From VAYN01 sp964540905 (GTDB lineage Bacteria; Actinomycetota; Thermoleophilia; Solirubrobacterales; 70-9), in assembly GCA_964540905.1 (NCBI GenBank), contig CAZIOS010000013.1, positions 1-64,000 of the forward strand: 64,000 nt of DNA. Reading direction: 5' to 3'. Positions within the stretch are counted from its first letter, which is position 1. Every line of letters starts with the position of its first letter. The notes under the pieces were generated by a model, which was not told where the DNA came from, did no database searches, and saw nothing but the letters and a program-made list of their open reading frames with translations. The translations under genes and the position numbers were made by a program. Of this stretch, positions 18,063 to 26,342 are shown piece by piece.

Positions 18063-18539
18063 GTGGCGCGAGCGCGCGAGGTCCCAGGGTTCGACTGCGA
18101 CGAGCCGTTCGCCGCCGCTGCGGCGCGGGTGGTGCGGGTGCGCGCGGCCGAGGTCTTCGACAACGCGGAGGGGGTGCTCGACCTCGGGGCGATCTCCCGC
18201 CTGCACGACATGCGGGTCGCGACCAGGCGCCTGCGGGCGGCGCTCGAGGTGTTCGAGCCCTGCTTCCCGCGCAAGCGCTATCGCTCGGCCCTGAAGCGGG
18301 TCAAGCGACTCGCCGACGCGCTCGGCGAGCGCCGCGACCTCGACGTCGAGATCGAGTTCCTGACCGAGTTCGCCACCGGCGCGCCGGCGGCCGACCAGGA
18401 GGCGCTGCGGGCGCGGATCGAGCGCCTGCGCCGGCACCAGCGGCGGGTCAACGAGGAGCTCGCCCCGCGCCTGCGGGCGCAGCGGCTGCGCAAGCTGGAG
18501 CGGCGGCTGAGCAAGCTGGCGGCGAGGGCGGCGCCGTGA
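18063..18539 (+). CDS. CHAD domain protein, N-terminal half type
   Basis: 158 residues. The helical repeat with conserved basic and His residues is clear: ISRLHDMRVATRRLRAALEVFEP and RSALKRVKRLADALGERRDLDVEIEFL. CHAD domains bind polyphosphate through these basic surfaces. This protein resembles one half of a full CHAD domain of about 300 residues; the next gene, overlapping by 4 bp (GTGA), supplies a second half. GTG start. The setting between ppx and ppk supports a role in polyphosphate handling. Confidence 0.8.
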   Translation: MARAREVPGFDCDEPFAAAAARVVRVRAAEVFDNAEGVLDLGAISRLHDMRVATRRLRAALEVFEPCFPRKRYRSALKRVKRLADALGERRDLDVEIEFLTEFATGAPAADQEALRARIERLRRHQRRVNEELAPRLRAQRLRKLERRLSKLAARAAP

Positions 18540-18952
18540 GCGCCCGCGAGGTCGAGGGGCTCGACCTCGGGGCGCCGCTGCGCGCCAACGCGATCCGCAT
18601 CGTCCGCGCCCGCGTCGCCGAGCTGCAGTGCCATGCCGGCGCCGCCTTCGACCCGGCCGCCGCCACGGCCCAGCACGAGCTGCGGATCGCCGCCAAGCGG
18701 CTGCGCTACCTGCTGGAGCTGGTCGGGCCCTGCCTCGGCCCCGAGGCCGAGGCGGGCGCGAGGGCGGCGAAGGAGCTGCAGGGAGTCCTCGGCGAGCTCC
18801 ACGACTGCGACGTGATGCTGACCAGGACGGCGGCGATCGAGTCGCTCGAGGCCTTCCTGCGGATCCGCCGCGACCTGCTCTTCCGCCGCTTCCGCGGGCT
18901 CTGGGCGCGCGAGTCGGAGCTCGGCACCTTCTCGGCGCTGGCCTCGCTCTAG
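18536..18952 (+). CDS. CHAD domain protein, C-terminal half type
   Basis: 138 residues. QHELRIAAKRLRYLLELVGP and GVLGELHDCDVMLTRTAAIESLEAFL match the second CHAD repeat, which usually follows the first in one chain. It starts at a GTG overlapping the previous stop, so both halves are probably made in equal amounts and pair. A full-length protein split by a stop is possible, but the overlapping start suggests two working genes. Confidence 0.8.
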   Translation: MSAREVEGLDLGAPLRANAIRIVRARVAELQCHAGAAFDPAAATAQHELRIAAKRLRYLLELVGPCLGPEAEAGARAAKELQGVLGELHDCDVMLTRTAAIESLEAFLRIRRDLLFRRFRGLWARESELGTFSALASL

Positions 18953-18962
18953 TCACGCGAAG

Positions 18963-18989
18963 TTCACACCTCGTTCGCGGCCCCTTCAC
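18963..18989 (+). promoter_or_regulatory. Triple Pho-box repeat upstream of the PHP-glycosyltransferase gene
   Basis: TTCAC at 18963-18967, TTCGC at 18974-18978 and TTCAC at 18985-18989 repeat with an exact 11-bp period. The site lies 65-91 bp before the ATG at 19054. The match in sequence and spacing to the site at 11852-11878 suggests the same regulator. Confidence 0.68.
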
Positions 18990-19053
18990 AAGTTTTCCCT
19001 GCTAATCGCGGAATCTGTAAGAGACAAAGCGATTAAACGAGAGGGAGACACCG

Positions 19054-21339
19054 ATGACTTCCCGAGTCGACATGCACTGTCATTCCACCGCCTCGCAGCT
19101 CTCCAAGCTCGGCGTCCAGCGCTCGCTGGGGCTGCCGGAGTGCGCGACGCCGCCGCCGGAGGTCTACGAGCTCGCCAAGCGGCGCGGGATGGACTTCGTG
19201 ACGATCACCGACCACGACACGATCGACGGCTGCCTTGAGCTGGCCGACCGTCCCGACTGCTTCGTCTCCGAGGAGCTGACCGCCCGCTTCGCCGGCGAGC
19301 CCCAGGCGGTTCACGTCCTCTGCTACGGGATCACTCCCGGAGACCACGAGTGGCTGCAGGCACATTCCGGCGATGTAGAGGCCTGCGCCGCATACCTTCA
19401 CGAGGGCCGGGGGCGGGGGATCGCCAGCGCCCTCGCCCATCCCTTCTTCAATGTCGCAGCGCCCCTGACCCGGCGCCACAGGCGCCGCCTGGCGGAGCTC
19501 TTCCCGATCTGGGAGGTCCGCAACGGGTCCCGGGCCGCGGAGCTGAACATGCCCGCCGCCGTCTACGTCGATACGCACGGCGGCACCGGCATCGGCGGCT
19601 CCGACGACCACGCCGGCGTCGACATCGGCCGCACCTTCACCGAGGCGCCCGATGCTCGCACGCCGGAAGAGTTTCTGCGCCACCTGCTCGACAGCGACGC
19701 CGAAGCGGGGGGCGAGCAGGGCAGCGCCGCCAAGTGGACCCACGCGGCGATGGCGCTGGCGACCCGCGCCCTCGCCCTCGACGGCGAGGCGGGGGAGGGC
19801 GGTGGCGCCCCGGACCCAGCGGCGGTCTTGAAGATGGCCGAACGGGTGATCCGCGAGGGGGCCGCCCGCGAGGGCAAGGTCGCCGCCGACATCGGTCCCG
19901 ACGACGCCCGCTGCCTGCTCGAGGCCTGGCTCGGCGGCGTCGGCCTGGAGCCGCGCGGGCGCGAGCTGCTCGCCTACCTGCAGTCCGACGGCTTCTCCCA
20001 CGCCGACCTCTACCGCCGCGCCCGCCGCATCCACGACCGCCGCCTGCGCGCGGCCGTCGAGGGCGGTGCCGAGGCGATCGCCGCGGGCGACTACCCGGGT
20101 GCCCTCAACGGCTTCTTCGAGGCGCTGGTGCCGGCGCTTCCCTACGCGCCGGCGACCGCCTTCCTCGGCGCCGAGAAGGCGAAGCTCTCCACCCGGGAGG
20201 GGGAGCGGCGGCGGGTGGCGCTGATCGTCGACGGGATCGGCTCGATGCACGGCGTCACCCACACGATCGAGCAGATCCGCGAGCGCGGCGTGCCCGGCTT
20301 CGACGTCGACGTGATCGGCACCGACCCCGGCGTCGACCGCCGGCTGCCGGCCGCGACCGAGCTCGAGGTGCCCTTCTACGCCGGCATGCGCCTTGGCGTC
20401 CCCGGCCTCCCCGACCTGGTCGAGACCCTGGCCGAGGGCAGCTATGACCTGATTCACGTGACGGCGCCCGGCCCGGCCGGGATCGCCGCCACCCTGCTCA
20501 GCCGCGTCACCGGCGTGCCGCTGCTGGCCAGCTTCCACACCGAGCTCGCCACCTACGCCGGCATGCGCAGCGGCGACGGCAACCTCGAGGCGATCTCGCG
20601 GGTCGCCCTCGGCGCCTTCTACGCCGCCCCCGGCGTCGTCCTCTCGCCGAGCCCCGCCGCCGACCGCTCGCTGATCGGCCTCGGCGCCGAGCAGGCGCGG
20701 ATCGGGCGCTGGGAGCGCGGCGTCGACGTCGAGCGCTTCGACCCCGCCAAGGCCGACCGCGACGCCTACCCGGGCGAGATCAAGGTCCTCTACGCGGGGC
20801 GGCTGACCCGCGAGAAGGGGGTCGACCTGCTGGCCGAGAGCTTCCTCCGCGCCCGCGCCTCGGACCCGCGCCTGCACCTGCTGCTGGCCGGCGGTGGGCC
20901 CGAGGAGGCGGAGCTGCGGGGGCGGCTCGGCGAGCACGCGACCTTCCTCGGCTGGCTCGGCGGCGAGGAGCTCGCCCGCGCCTACGCCAGCGCCGACGTC
21001 TTCCTCTTCGCCAGCAGCACCGACACCTACGGCCAGGTGATCCTCGAGGCCGGCGCCAGCGGTCTGCCGGTGGTCGCCGTCGCCGAGGGCGGTCCGGCGG
21101 CGCTGATCGAGAACCGCCACAACGGCCTGCTCTGCCGGCCCGACCCGGACCACCTGGCGGGCTCGCTGCTGCAGCTCGCCGCCTCGCCGCAGTTGCGGCA
21201 ACGGCTCGGCTCGGCCGCGATCGCGGCGACCCGGGCGCGCTCCTGGGAGCGCTCGATGAGCCAGCTCGCGGTCGGCTACCGGCGGGCGCTGGAGGCGGCT
21301 CCGGCGCGGGCGCGGCAGGCCGTCACCCAGGCCGCCTGA
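19054..21339 (+). CDS. Fusion of PHP-type phosphoesterase and GT4 glycosyltransferase
   Basis: 761 residues. Residues 1-230 form a PHP domain with the metal-binding motifs DMHCHSTAS, TITDHDT, ALAHPFF and GGSDDHAG. Residues about 390-745 form a GT4 (GT-B fold) glycosyltransferase with VLSPSPAADRSL, RWERGVDVERFDP, LYAGRLTREKGVDLL and the nucleotide-sugar site VILEAGASGLPVVAVAEGG. The GT part resembles the SqdX/MgtA-like group that glycosylates lipids. No membrane segment is evident. A plausible role is replacing phospholipid by glycolipid under phosphate limitation, supported by the triple Pho box upstream and the adjacent ppk; this is inference. ATG with GAGGGAG upstream. Confidence 0.85.
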   Translation: MTSRVDMHCHSTASQLSKLGVQRSLGLPECATPPPEVYELAKRRGMDFVTITDHDTIDGCLELADRPDCFVSEELTARFAGEPQAVHVLCYGITPGDHEWLQAHSGDVEACAAYLHEGRGRGIASALAHPFFNVAAPLTRRHRRRLAELFPIWEVRNGSRAAELNMPAAVYVDTHGGTGIGGSDDHAGVDIGRTFTEAPDARTPEEFLRHLLDSDAEAGGEQGSAAKWTHAAMALATRALALDGEAGEGGGAPDPAAVLKMAERVIREGAAREGKVAADIGPDDARCLLEAWLGGVGLEPRGRELLAYLQSDGFSHADLYRRARRIHDRRLRAAVEGGAEAIAAGDYPGALNGFFEALVPALPYAPATAFLGAEKAKLSTREGERRRVALIVDGIGSMHGVTHTIEQIRERGVPGFDVDVIGTDPGVDRRLPAATELEVPFYAGMRLGVPGLPDLVETLAEGSYDLIHVTAPGPAGIAATLLSRVTGVPLLASFHTELATYAGMRSGDGNLEAISRVALGAFYAAPGVVLSPSPAADRSLIGLGAEQARIGRWERGVDVERFDPAKADRDAYPGEIKVLYAGRLTREKGVDLLAESFLRARASDPRLHLLLAGGGPEEAELRGRLGEHATFLGWLGGEELARAYASADVFLFASSTDTYGQVILEAGASGLPVVAVAEGGPAALIENRHNGLLCRPDPDHLAGSLLQLAASPQLRQRLGSAAIAATRARSWERSMSQLAVGYRRALEAAPARARQAVTQAA

Positions 21340-21358
21340 GCCGGGGAGAGCGCCGACG

Positions 21359-23461
21359 GTGCCACAGTACGATGGGTCGATCGACGATCCCGCCCTCTAT
21401 TTCAACCGCGAGCTCTCCTGGCTCGACTTCAACCAGCGGGTGCTGGAGCTAGCCGAGGACACCGAGGTGCCGCTGCTGGAGCGGCTGCGCTTCTGCGGCA
21501 TCTACGCCTCCAACCTCGACGAGTTCTTCATGGTCCGGGTCGCCGGCCTCTTCGACCAGCTCGACGCCGGCATCGACGCCCGCGGCCCCGACGGCTTCGC
21601 CCCCAGCGAGCAGCTCGACGCGATCCAGGCCCGGGTGCTGGAGCTCGACCGCCGCCTGCACTCCTGCTTCGGCGGCGTCCTGCGGCCGGCGCTGGAGGCG
21701 GAGGGGATCCGCATCGTCACCCTCGCCGACGCCGACGAGGCGGAGCGGCGCGAGATCGACGCCCGCTTCCACGAGCAGGTCTTCCCGGCGCTGACGCCGC
21801 TGGTGATCGGCCTCGGCCGCCCCTTCCCCTACATCTCCAACCTCTCGCTCAGCCTTGGCGTGCTGCTGCGCGACCCCGAGAGCGGGGTCGAGATCATCGC
21901 CCGGGTCAAGGTCCCGAAGGAGCTGCTCGGGCGCTTCCTCCCGGTCGGCCAGGACGGCAAGTCCTTCGTGCCGCTCGAGGAGGCGATCGCCGCCAACCTC
22001 GACGTCCTCTTCCCCGGCACCGAGGTGATCGACCACGGCTACTTCCGGGTCACCCGCGACGCCGACTTCAACATCAGCGACGAGGCCGACGACCTCCTGC
22101 AGGCGGTCCAGGACGAGCTGCGCCGGCGCCGCTTCGGCGAGGTCGTGCGGCTGGAGATCGCCGCCGGCATGAACCCGACCCTGCGCGAGCAGCTGATCGG
22201 CGCCCTGCGGCTCGAAGACCGCGAGGTCTACGACGTCGACGGCCTGATCGACCTCGGCGACGTCGGCGCGATCGCCGACGTGCCCGGCCACGCCGAGCTG
22301 CGCTACTCGCCCTGGTCGCCGGTGACCCAGCCGCGCCTGCAGGGGGAGGACGAGGAGCCGGTCGACATCTTCGCCGCGATCCGCCAGCGCGACCTGCTCG
22401 TGCACCATCCCTACGACTCCTTCTCGAGCTCGGTCGAGCGCTTCGTCGAGCAGGCGGTGGCCGACCCCGACGTGCTGGCGATCAAGCAGACGGTGTACCG
22501 GACCAGCGACGACTCGCCGCTGGTGCCGTCGCTGATCCGCGCCTCCGAACGCGGCAAGCAGGCGGTTTGCATGGTCGAGCTGAAAGCGCGCTTCGACGAG
22601 GAGGCCAACATCCACTGGGCGAAGTCGCTGGAGGAGGCGGGGGTCCACGTCGTCTACGGCATCCCCGGCCTCAAGACCCACGTCAAGGCGATCCTGGTCG
22701 CCCGCCGCGAGGGCGAGCGGGTGCGCGAGTACGTCCACATCGGCACCGGCAACTACCACCCGAAGACGGCGCGCCTCTACACCGACTTCGGCCTCTTCAC
22801 CGCCGACCCCGACATCGGCGCCGACGTCGCCGAGATGTTCAACTTCCTCACCGGCTACGGCCGCCCCGCCGCCTACCGCAAGGTGCTGGTCTCGCCGACG
22901 ACGATGCGCGATCGCATCGTCGAGGAGATCGAGCGCACGGTCGTCGCCCACGCGGCCGGGGAGGAGGCGCGGATCGCCCTGAAGATGAACTCGCTGGTCG
23001 ACGCCGGCTGCATCCGGGCGCTGTACGAGGCCTCGCGGGCGGGGGTGCGTGTCGACCTCAACGTGCGCGGGATCTGCTGCCTGCGCCCGGGTGTGCCGGG
23101 TGTCTCGGAGAACATCCGCGTCGTCTCGATCGTCGGCCGCTTCCTCGAGCACTCGCGCGTCTACACCTTCCAGCGCGGGGCGGAGACGCGGGTGCTGATG
23201 GGCTCCGCCGACCTGATGCCGCGCAACCTCGACAGCCGGGTCGAGCTGGTCGCCCCGGTCGAAGACCCGGAGCTGCGGGCGGAGATGCTCGACGTGCTCG
23301 AGCGCTGCTTCGCCGACAACGCCAACTCCTGGGAGCTCGACGCCGACGGCCGCTGGACCCGCAACGTCGTCCCCGCGGGCGAGCGCCGCAGCGTCCAGGC
23401 CGAGCTGCGCGAGCGCTACGCGGCGCGGGCCGCCGAACAGCTCGCGGCGACGGCCGGCTGA
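21359..23461 (+). CDS. ppk1: Polyphosphate kinase 1
   Basis: 700 residues, the usual PPK1 length. The N-terminal domain begins YFNRELSWLDFNQRVLELA; the catalytic phospholipase-D-like halves show FSSSVERFVEQA, VYRTSDDSPLVPSLI, GIPGLKTHVKAILV with the likely autophosphorylated His, HIGTGNYHPKTARLYTDFG and later SRVYTFQRG. It reversibly makes polyphosphate from ATP. The GTG at 21359 is the only start close to the conserved N-terminus and is preceded by GGGGAGAG. It lies 19 bp after the PHP-glycosyltransferase gene and is probably cotranscribed. Confidence 0.95.
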   Translation: MPQYDGSIDDPALYFNRELSWLDFNQRVLELAEDTEVPLLERLRFCGIYASNLDEFFMVRVAGLFDQLDAGIDARGPDGFAPSEQLDAIQARVLELDRRLHSCFGGVLRPALEAEGIRIVTLADADEAERREIDARFHEQVFPALTPLVIGLGRPFPYISNLSLSLGVLLRDPESGVEIIARVKVPKELLGRFLPVGQDGKSFVPLEEAIAANLDVLFPGTEVIDHGYFRVTRDADFNISDEADDLLQAVQDELRRRRFGEVVRLEIAAGMNPTLREQLIGALRLEDREVYDVDGLIDLGDVGAIADVPGHAELRYSPWSPVTQPRLQGEDEEPVDIFAAIRQRDLLVHHPYDSFSSSVERFVEQAVADPDVLAIKQTVYRTSDDSPLVPSLIRASERGKQAVCMVELKARFDEEANIHWAKSLEEAGVHVVYGIPGLKTHVKAILVARREGERVREYVHIGTGNYHPKTARLYTDFGLFTADPDIGADVAEMFNFLTGYGRPAAYRKVLVSPTTMRDRIVEEIERTVVAHAAGEEARIALKMNSLVDAGCIRALYEASRAGVRVDLNVRGICCLRPGVPGVSENIRVVSIVGRFLEHSRVYTFQRGAETRVLMGSADLMPRNLDSRVELVAPVEDPELRAEMLDVLERCFADNANSWELDADGRWTRNVVPAGERRSVQAELRERYAARAAEQLAATAG

Positions 23462-23498
23462 GGCCGCGATAAGCCCCGCTCGCCACTAGGATGGCGCC

Positions 23499-24119
23499 TT
23501 GGCGCGCTTCTCCCTCCTCCCTCGAGACCGCACCTTCTTCGACCTCTTCATCGAGGCCGGTCAGAACACGGTGCGGGCGGCGCGCCTGCTCGACCAGATG
23601 ATGGGGCAGTGGCCCGAGGGGCAGGGGCTCTCGCGGGAGATCCTCAAGGCCGAGCAGGAGGGCGACCGGATCACCCACAACATCATCCAGCGGCTCAACA
23701 CGACCTTCGTGACGCCGATCGACCGCGAGGACATCTACGGCCTGGCGACGCAGATGGACGACATCGTCGACTTCACCGAGGAGGCCGCCGACTTCCTCGG
23801 CCTCTACAAGATCGAGGCGCCGATGGAGCAGGCGGGGGCGCTGACCAAGGTGCTGGTCGGCGCCTGCGAGCAGCTCGCCGCCGGGCTCGAGCACCTGCCC
23901 GAGTTCAAGGACCTCGACAGGTACTGGATCGAGATCCACCGGCTCGAGAACGAGGGCGACCGGATCTCCCGCGATGCCGTCGCCTCGCTCTTCTCCAACG
24001 GGATCGACCCGATGATCGTGATCCGCTGGAAGGACATCTTCGCGGTGCTCGAGAACGCGATCGATTCGACCGAGACCGCCGCCCAGATCCTCGAGGGCAT
24101 CGTCATCAAGAATTCGTGA
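23499..24119 (+). CDS. DUF47 (PhoU-like) phosphate transport accessory protein
   Basis: 206 residues, all-helical, with the PhoU-like metal signatures ILKAEQEGDRITHNII and IHRLENEGDRISRDAV. DUF47 genes usually precede PIT-type phosphate permeases and modulate them. Here it overlaps pit by 4 bp. TTG start at 23499, chosen because it gives the conserved N-terminus (RFSLLPRDRTFFDLF). Confidence 0.88.
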   Translation: MARFSLLPRDRTFFDLFIEAGQNTVRAARLLDQMMGQWPEGQGLSREILKAEQEGDRITHNIIQRLNTTFVTPIDREDIYGLATQMDDIVDFTEEAADFLGLYKIEAPMEQAGALTKVLVGACEQLAAGLEHLPEFKDLDRYWIEIHRLENEGDRISRDAVASLFSNGIDPMIVIRWKDIFAVLENAIDSTETAAQILEGIVIKNS

Positions 24120-25210
24120 GCTCCGACCTCGTCATCGCGATCGTGATCGCAGCGGCGCTTGTCTTCGGCTTCACCAACGGGTTTCACGACACCCTCGACG
24201 TGATCTCGACCGCCGTCTCCACCGGGGCGGCGCCGCCGCAGTTGGCGATTGCGGTGGCGGCGCTGCTCAACTTCGCCGGCGCGTTCCTCTCGGTCGAGGT
24301 CGCGACGACGATCGCCCACGACGTCGTCGACGCCGGCCTGATCACGCCCACCGTCGTCTTCGCCGGCCTGGTCGGAGCGATCTCCTGGAACCTCGCCACC
24401 TGGTGGCTTGGGCTGCCGTCGAGCTCTTCCCATGCGTTGATCGGCGGGGTGGTGGGAGCGACGCTGGCCGCGGCGGGGACCGGCGCCGTGGTCGGCGGCG
24501 GCCTGCTCGACAAGGTCCTGCTGCCGGCGCTGATCGCGCCGCTCGCCGCCTTCCTCGCCGCGGCAGCGCTGATCGCGTTCGCCTACCGGCTGTTCGGCAG
24601 GCGCCGGCCGGGCCCTGTGGCCCGCGGCTTTCGCTATGCCCAGATCGCCTCCGGCGGTCTGCTGGCGCTGGCGCACGGCGCCAACGACGTGCAGAAGACC
24701 ACCGGGGTGATCACCCTGGCCCTGATCGCCAACGGCACCGTGGGCGCCGCCGCCGATCCGCCCTCCTGGGCGGTCGTCTCGGCGGCGGCGGCGATCGCCC
24801 TCGGCACCTACAGCGGCGGCTGGCGCATCCTCCGCATGAAGGGGGCGCGGATCATCAAGATGGACCCGGCGCAGGGATTCTCGGCGCAGAGCGCCGGCGC
24901 GGCGGTGATCCTGGCCGCGACCTTCCTCGGCTTCCCGATCTCGACCACCCACGCGATCAACGGCGGGGTGATGGGGGCGGGGGTGGCGAGGCGATTCTCG
25001 GCCGCACGCTGGGGCATCGCCGGCAACATCATCACCGCCTGGCTCTTGACCCTGCCGGCGGCGGCGGCGATCGGCGCTCTCACCTACGGGATCGCGAGGG
25101 TGTTCGGCACGGGCGCGCTGGGGCCGGTGCTGGTGACGGTCGTTGCGCTCGCCGCCGCCGCCGCGCTTGCCCGTCGCACCCGGCGCGGCAATCCAGCTCC
25201 GGTGGTTTGA
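24116..25210 (+). CDS. pit: Low-affinity inorganic phosphate transporter (PIT family)
   Basis: 364 residues with about ten membrane segments and the duplicated PIT signature: GFTNGFHDTLDVIS near the N-terminus and LAHGANDVQKTTGVI in the second half, plus LGLPSSSSHALIGG and GFPISTTHAINGG. It imports metal-phosphate with protons. The GTG start overlaps the DUF47 stop, forming a two-gene unit next to ppk1. Confidence 0.93.
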   Translation: MSSDLVIAIVIAAALVFGFTNGFHDTLDVISTAVSTGAAPPQLAIAVAALLNFAGAFLSVEVATTIAHDVVDAGLITPTVVFAGLVGAISWNLATWWLGLPSSSSHALIGGVVGATLAAAGTGAVVGGGLLDKVLLPALIAPLAAFLAAAALIAFAYRLFGRRRPGPVARGFRYAQIASGGLLALAHGANDVQKTTGVITLALIANGTVGAAADPPSWAVVSAAAAIALGTYSGGWRILRMKGARIIKMDPAQGFSAQSAGAAVILAATFLGFPISTTHAINGGVMGAGVARRFSAARWGIAGNIITAWLLTLPAAAAIGALTYGIARVFGTGALGPVLVTVVALAAAAALARRTRRGNPAPVV

Positions 25211-25237
25211 ACGAGAAGGTCGTCGTACACTGGAATC

Positions 25238-25588
25238 GTGCGAACCGCTCGCAATGTAGCGATCGTGATGCTGTTGGCGCTGGGGGTCGCCTTCGCGCCC
25301 GCTGGCGGCAACGTCGTCGACACGATCGTCACCGCGATCACGATGGGCTTCCTTGCCGGCATCGCCTGGATGCTCTACACGCTCAGCCGCCAGAACCAGC
25401 TCACCCTGGCGACGCTCAGCGACGGCCGCCGGGCGCTTCTCTACGGCGCCTTCGGCCTGATCGCCCTGCTCGTCGCCGGCACCGACAAGCTGTTCGCGAG
25501 CGGCGGCGGCACCCTGCTCTGGATCCTCCTCTTCGGCGCCGCGATCGCGGCGATCTGGCGGATCTGGATCGAGGCCAATACCTACTGA
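25238..25588 (+). CDS. Four-helix small membrane protein, function unknown
   Basis: 116 residues with four predicted membrane segments (about 6-22, 30-52, 67-86, 93-111) and short polar loops. No family is recognised. It follows pit by 27 bp on the same strand, so it may be cotranscribed, but nothing in it points to phosphate transport. GTG start. Confidence 0.65.
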   Translation: MRTARNVAIVMLLALGVAFAPAGGNVVDTIVTAITMGFLAGIAWMLYTLSRQNQLTLATLSDGRRALLYGAFGLIALLVAGTDKLFASGGGTLLWILLFGAAIAAIWRIWIEANTY

Positions 25589-25624
25589 GCGCGGCACAGA
25601 GCCTCGACTGAGCTCTGACCTTCT

Positions 25625-25658
25625 GCGCGCCACGCGTGCGCTTTTGCCTGGAACGGTT
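25625..25658 (+). promoter_or_regulatory. 34-bp element shared by two pilus-type genes (copy 1)
   Basis: This stretch matches 28234-28267 at 28 of 34 positions. Its core is GCGCGCCACGCGTGCGC, which contains the palindrome CACGCGTG, followed by TTTTGCC. It ends 5 bp before the GTG of the TadE-like gene. The other copy sits at the same place before the TadG-like fusion gene, pointing to a shared control element. Confidence 0.5.
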
Positions 25659-25663
25659 GACCG

Positions 25664-26020
25664 GTGTCAGCCAGGACCGTCAGCAGCGCAGGCCACAGGG
25701 AGGGAGGGACCGCCTCGGTCGAGTTGGTCGCGGTGGTCCCATTCCTGCTGCTGGCGGTCCTGATCGCGGCCCAGCTCGCGCTCGCCGGCTACACGCTGTG
25801 GTCGGCGAGCGTGGCGGCACGAGCGGGGGCGCGGGCGGCGCTGGTGGGCGGCGACGCCGCCAGGGCGGCGCGGCGGGCGCTGCCAGGCTCGATGCGGGAC
25901 GGGGCCAAGGTCGAAGACGACGGCGAGGTCTCGGTGCGGGTGCCGATCCCACGCCTGCTGCCGGTGCTGCCGCGGCTGGTGGTCGGGGCGCGGTTCGGGC
26001 TGGAGCCGGGCGATGGCTGA
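25664..26020 (+). CDS. TadE-like pilus assembly protein
   Basis: 118 residues. The N-terminal motif GGTASVELVAVVPFLLLAVL is the TadE-type membrane anchor with the conserved Glu (about residue 20), followed by a helical segment and a short extracytoplasmic domain. TadE-like proteins are minor pilin-like components of Flp/Tad pili. The next gene overlaps by 8 bp. GTG start. Confidence 0.78.
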   Translation: MSARTVSSAGHREGGTASVELVAVVPFLLLAVLIAAQLALAGYTLWSASVAARAGARAALVGGDAARAARRALPGSMRDGAKVEDDGEVSVRVPIPRLLPVLPRLVVGARFGLEPGDG

Positions 26021-26342
26021 GCGGGGACAGGCGTCTGTCGAGCTGGTCGCGGCGCTGCCGGCGCTGCTGCTGGCGGCTCTGGTGGCGCTGCAGTTGCTCG
26101 CCGCCGGCTATGCGCTGACCCTCGCCGACGGCGCCGCCGAGGCCGGAGCGCTGGCGCTCGCCTCCGGTGGCTCGGCGGCGGAGGCGGCCCGCGACGCCCT
26201 GCCGGGGTGGGCGCGGGACGACGTCAGCGTCCGCATCCGCGGCGGCGAGGTCAGCGTGCGACTGCGGCCGCCCTCGCCGCTGCGCGCGGTCGCGGAGCGA
26301 CTCGCCGTCACCAGCTCGGCCAGCGCCCGGGTGACGAAGTGA
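26013..26342 (+). CDS. Second TadE-like pilin-like protein
   Basis: 109 residues. MAERGQASVELVAALPALLLAALVAL shows the same TadE-like anchor with Glu10, followed by an Ala-rich helix and a small domain ending SASARVTK. Probably a partner of the preceding protein in a Tad-like surface structure. It overlaps both neighbours (8 bp and 4 bp). Confidence 0.72.
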   Translation: MAERGQASVELVAALPALLLAALVALQLLAAGYALTLADGAAEAGALALASGGSAAEAARDALPGWARDDVSVRIRGGEVSVRLRPPSPLRAVAERLAVTSSASARVTK

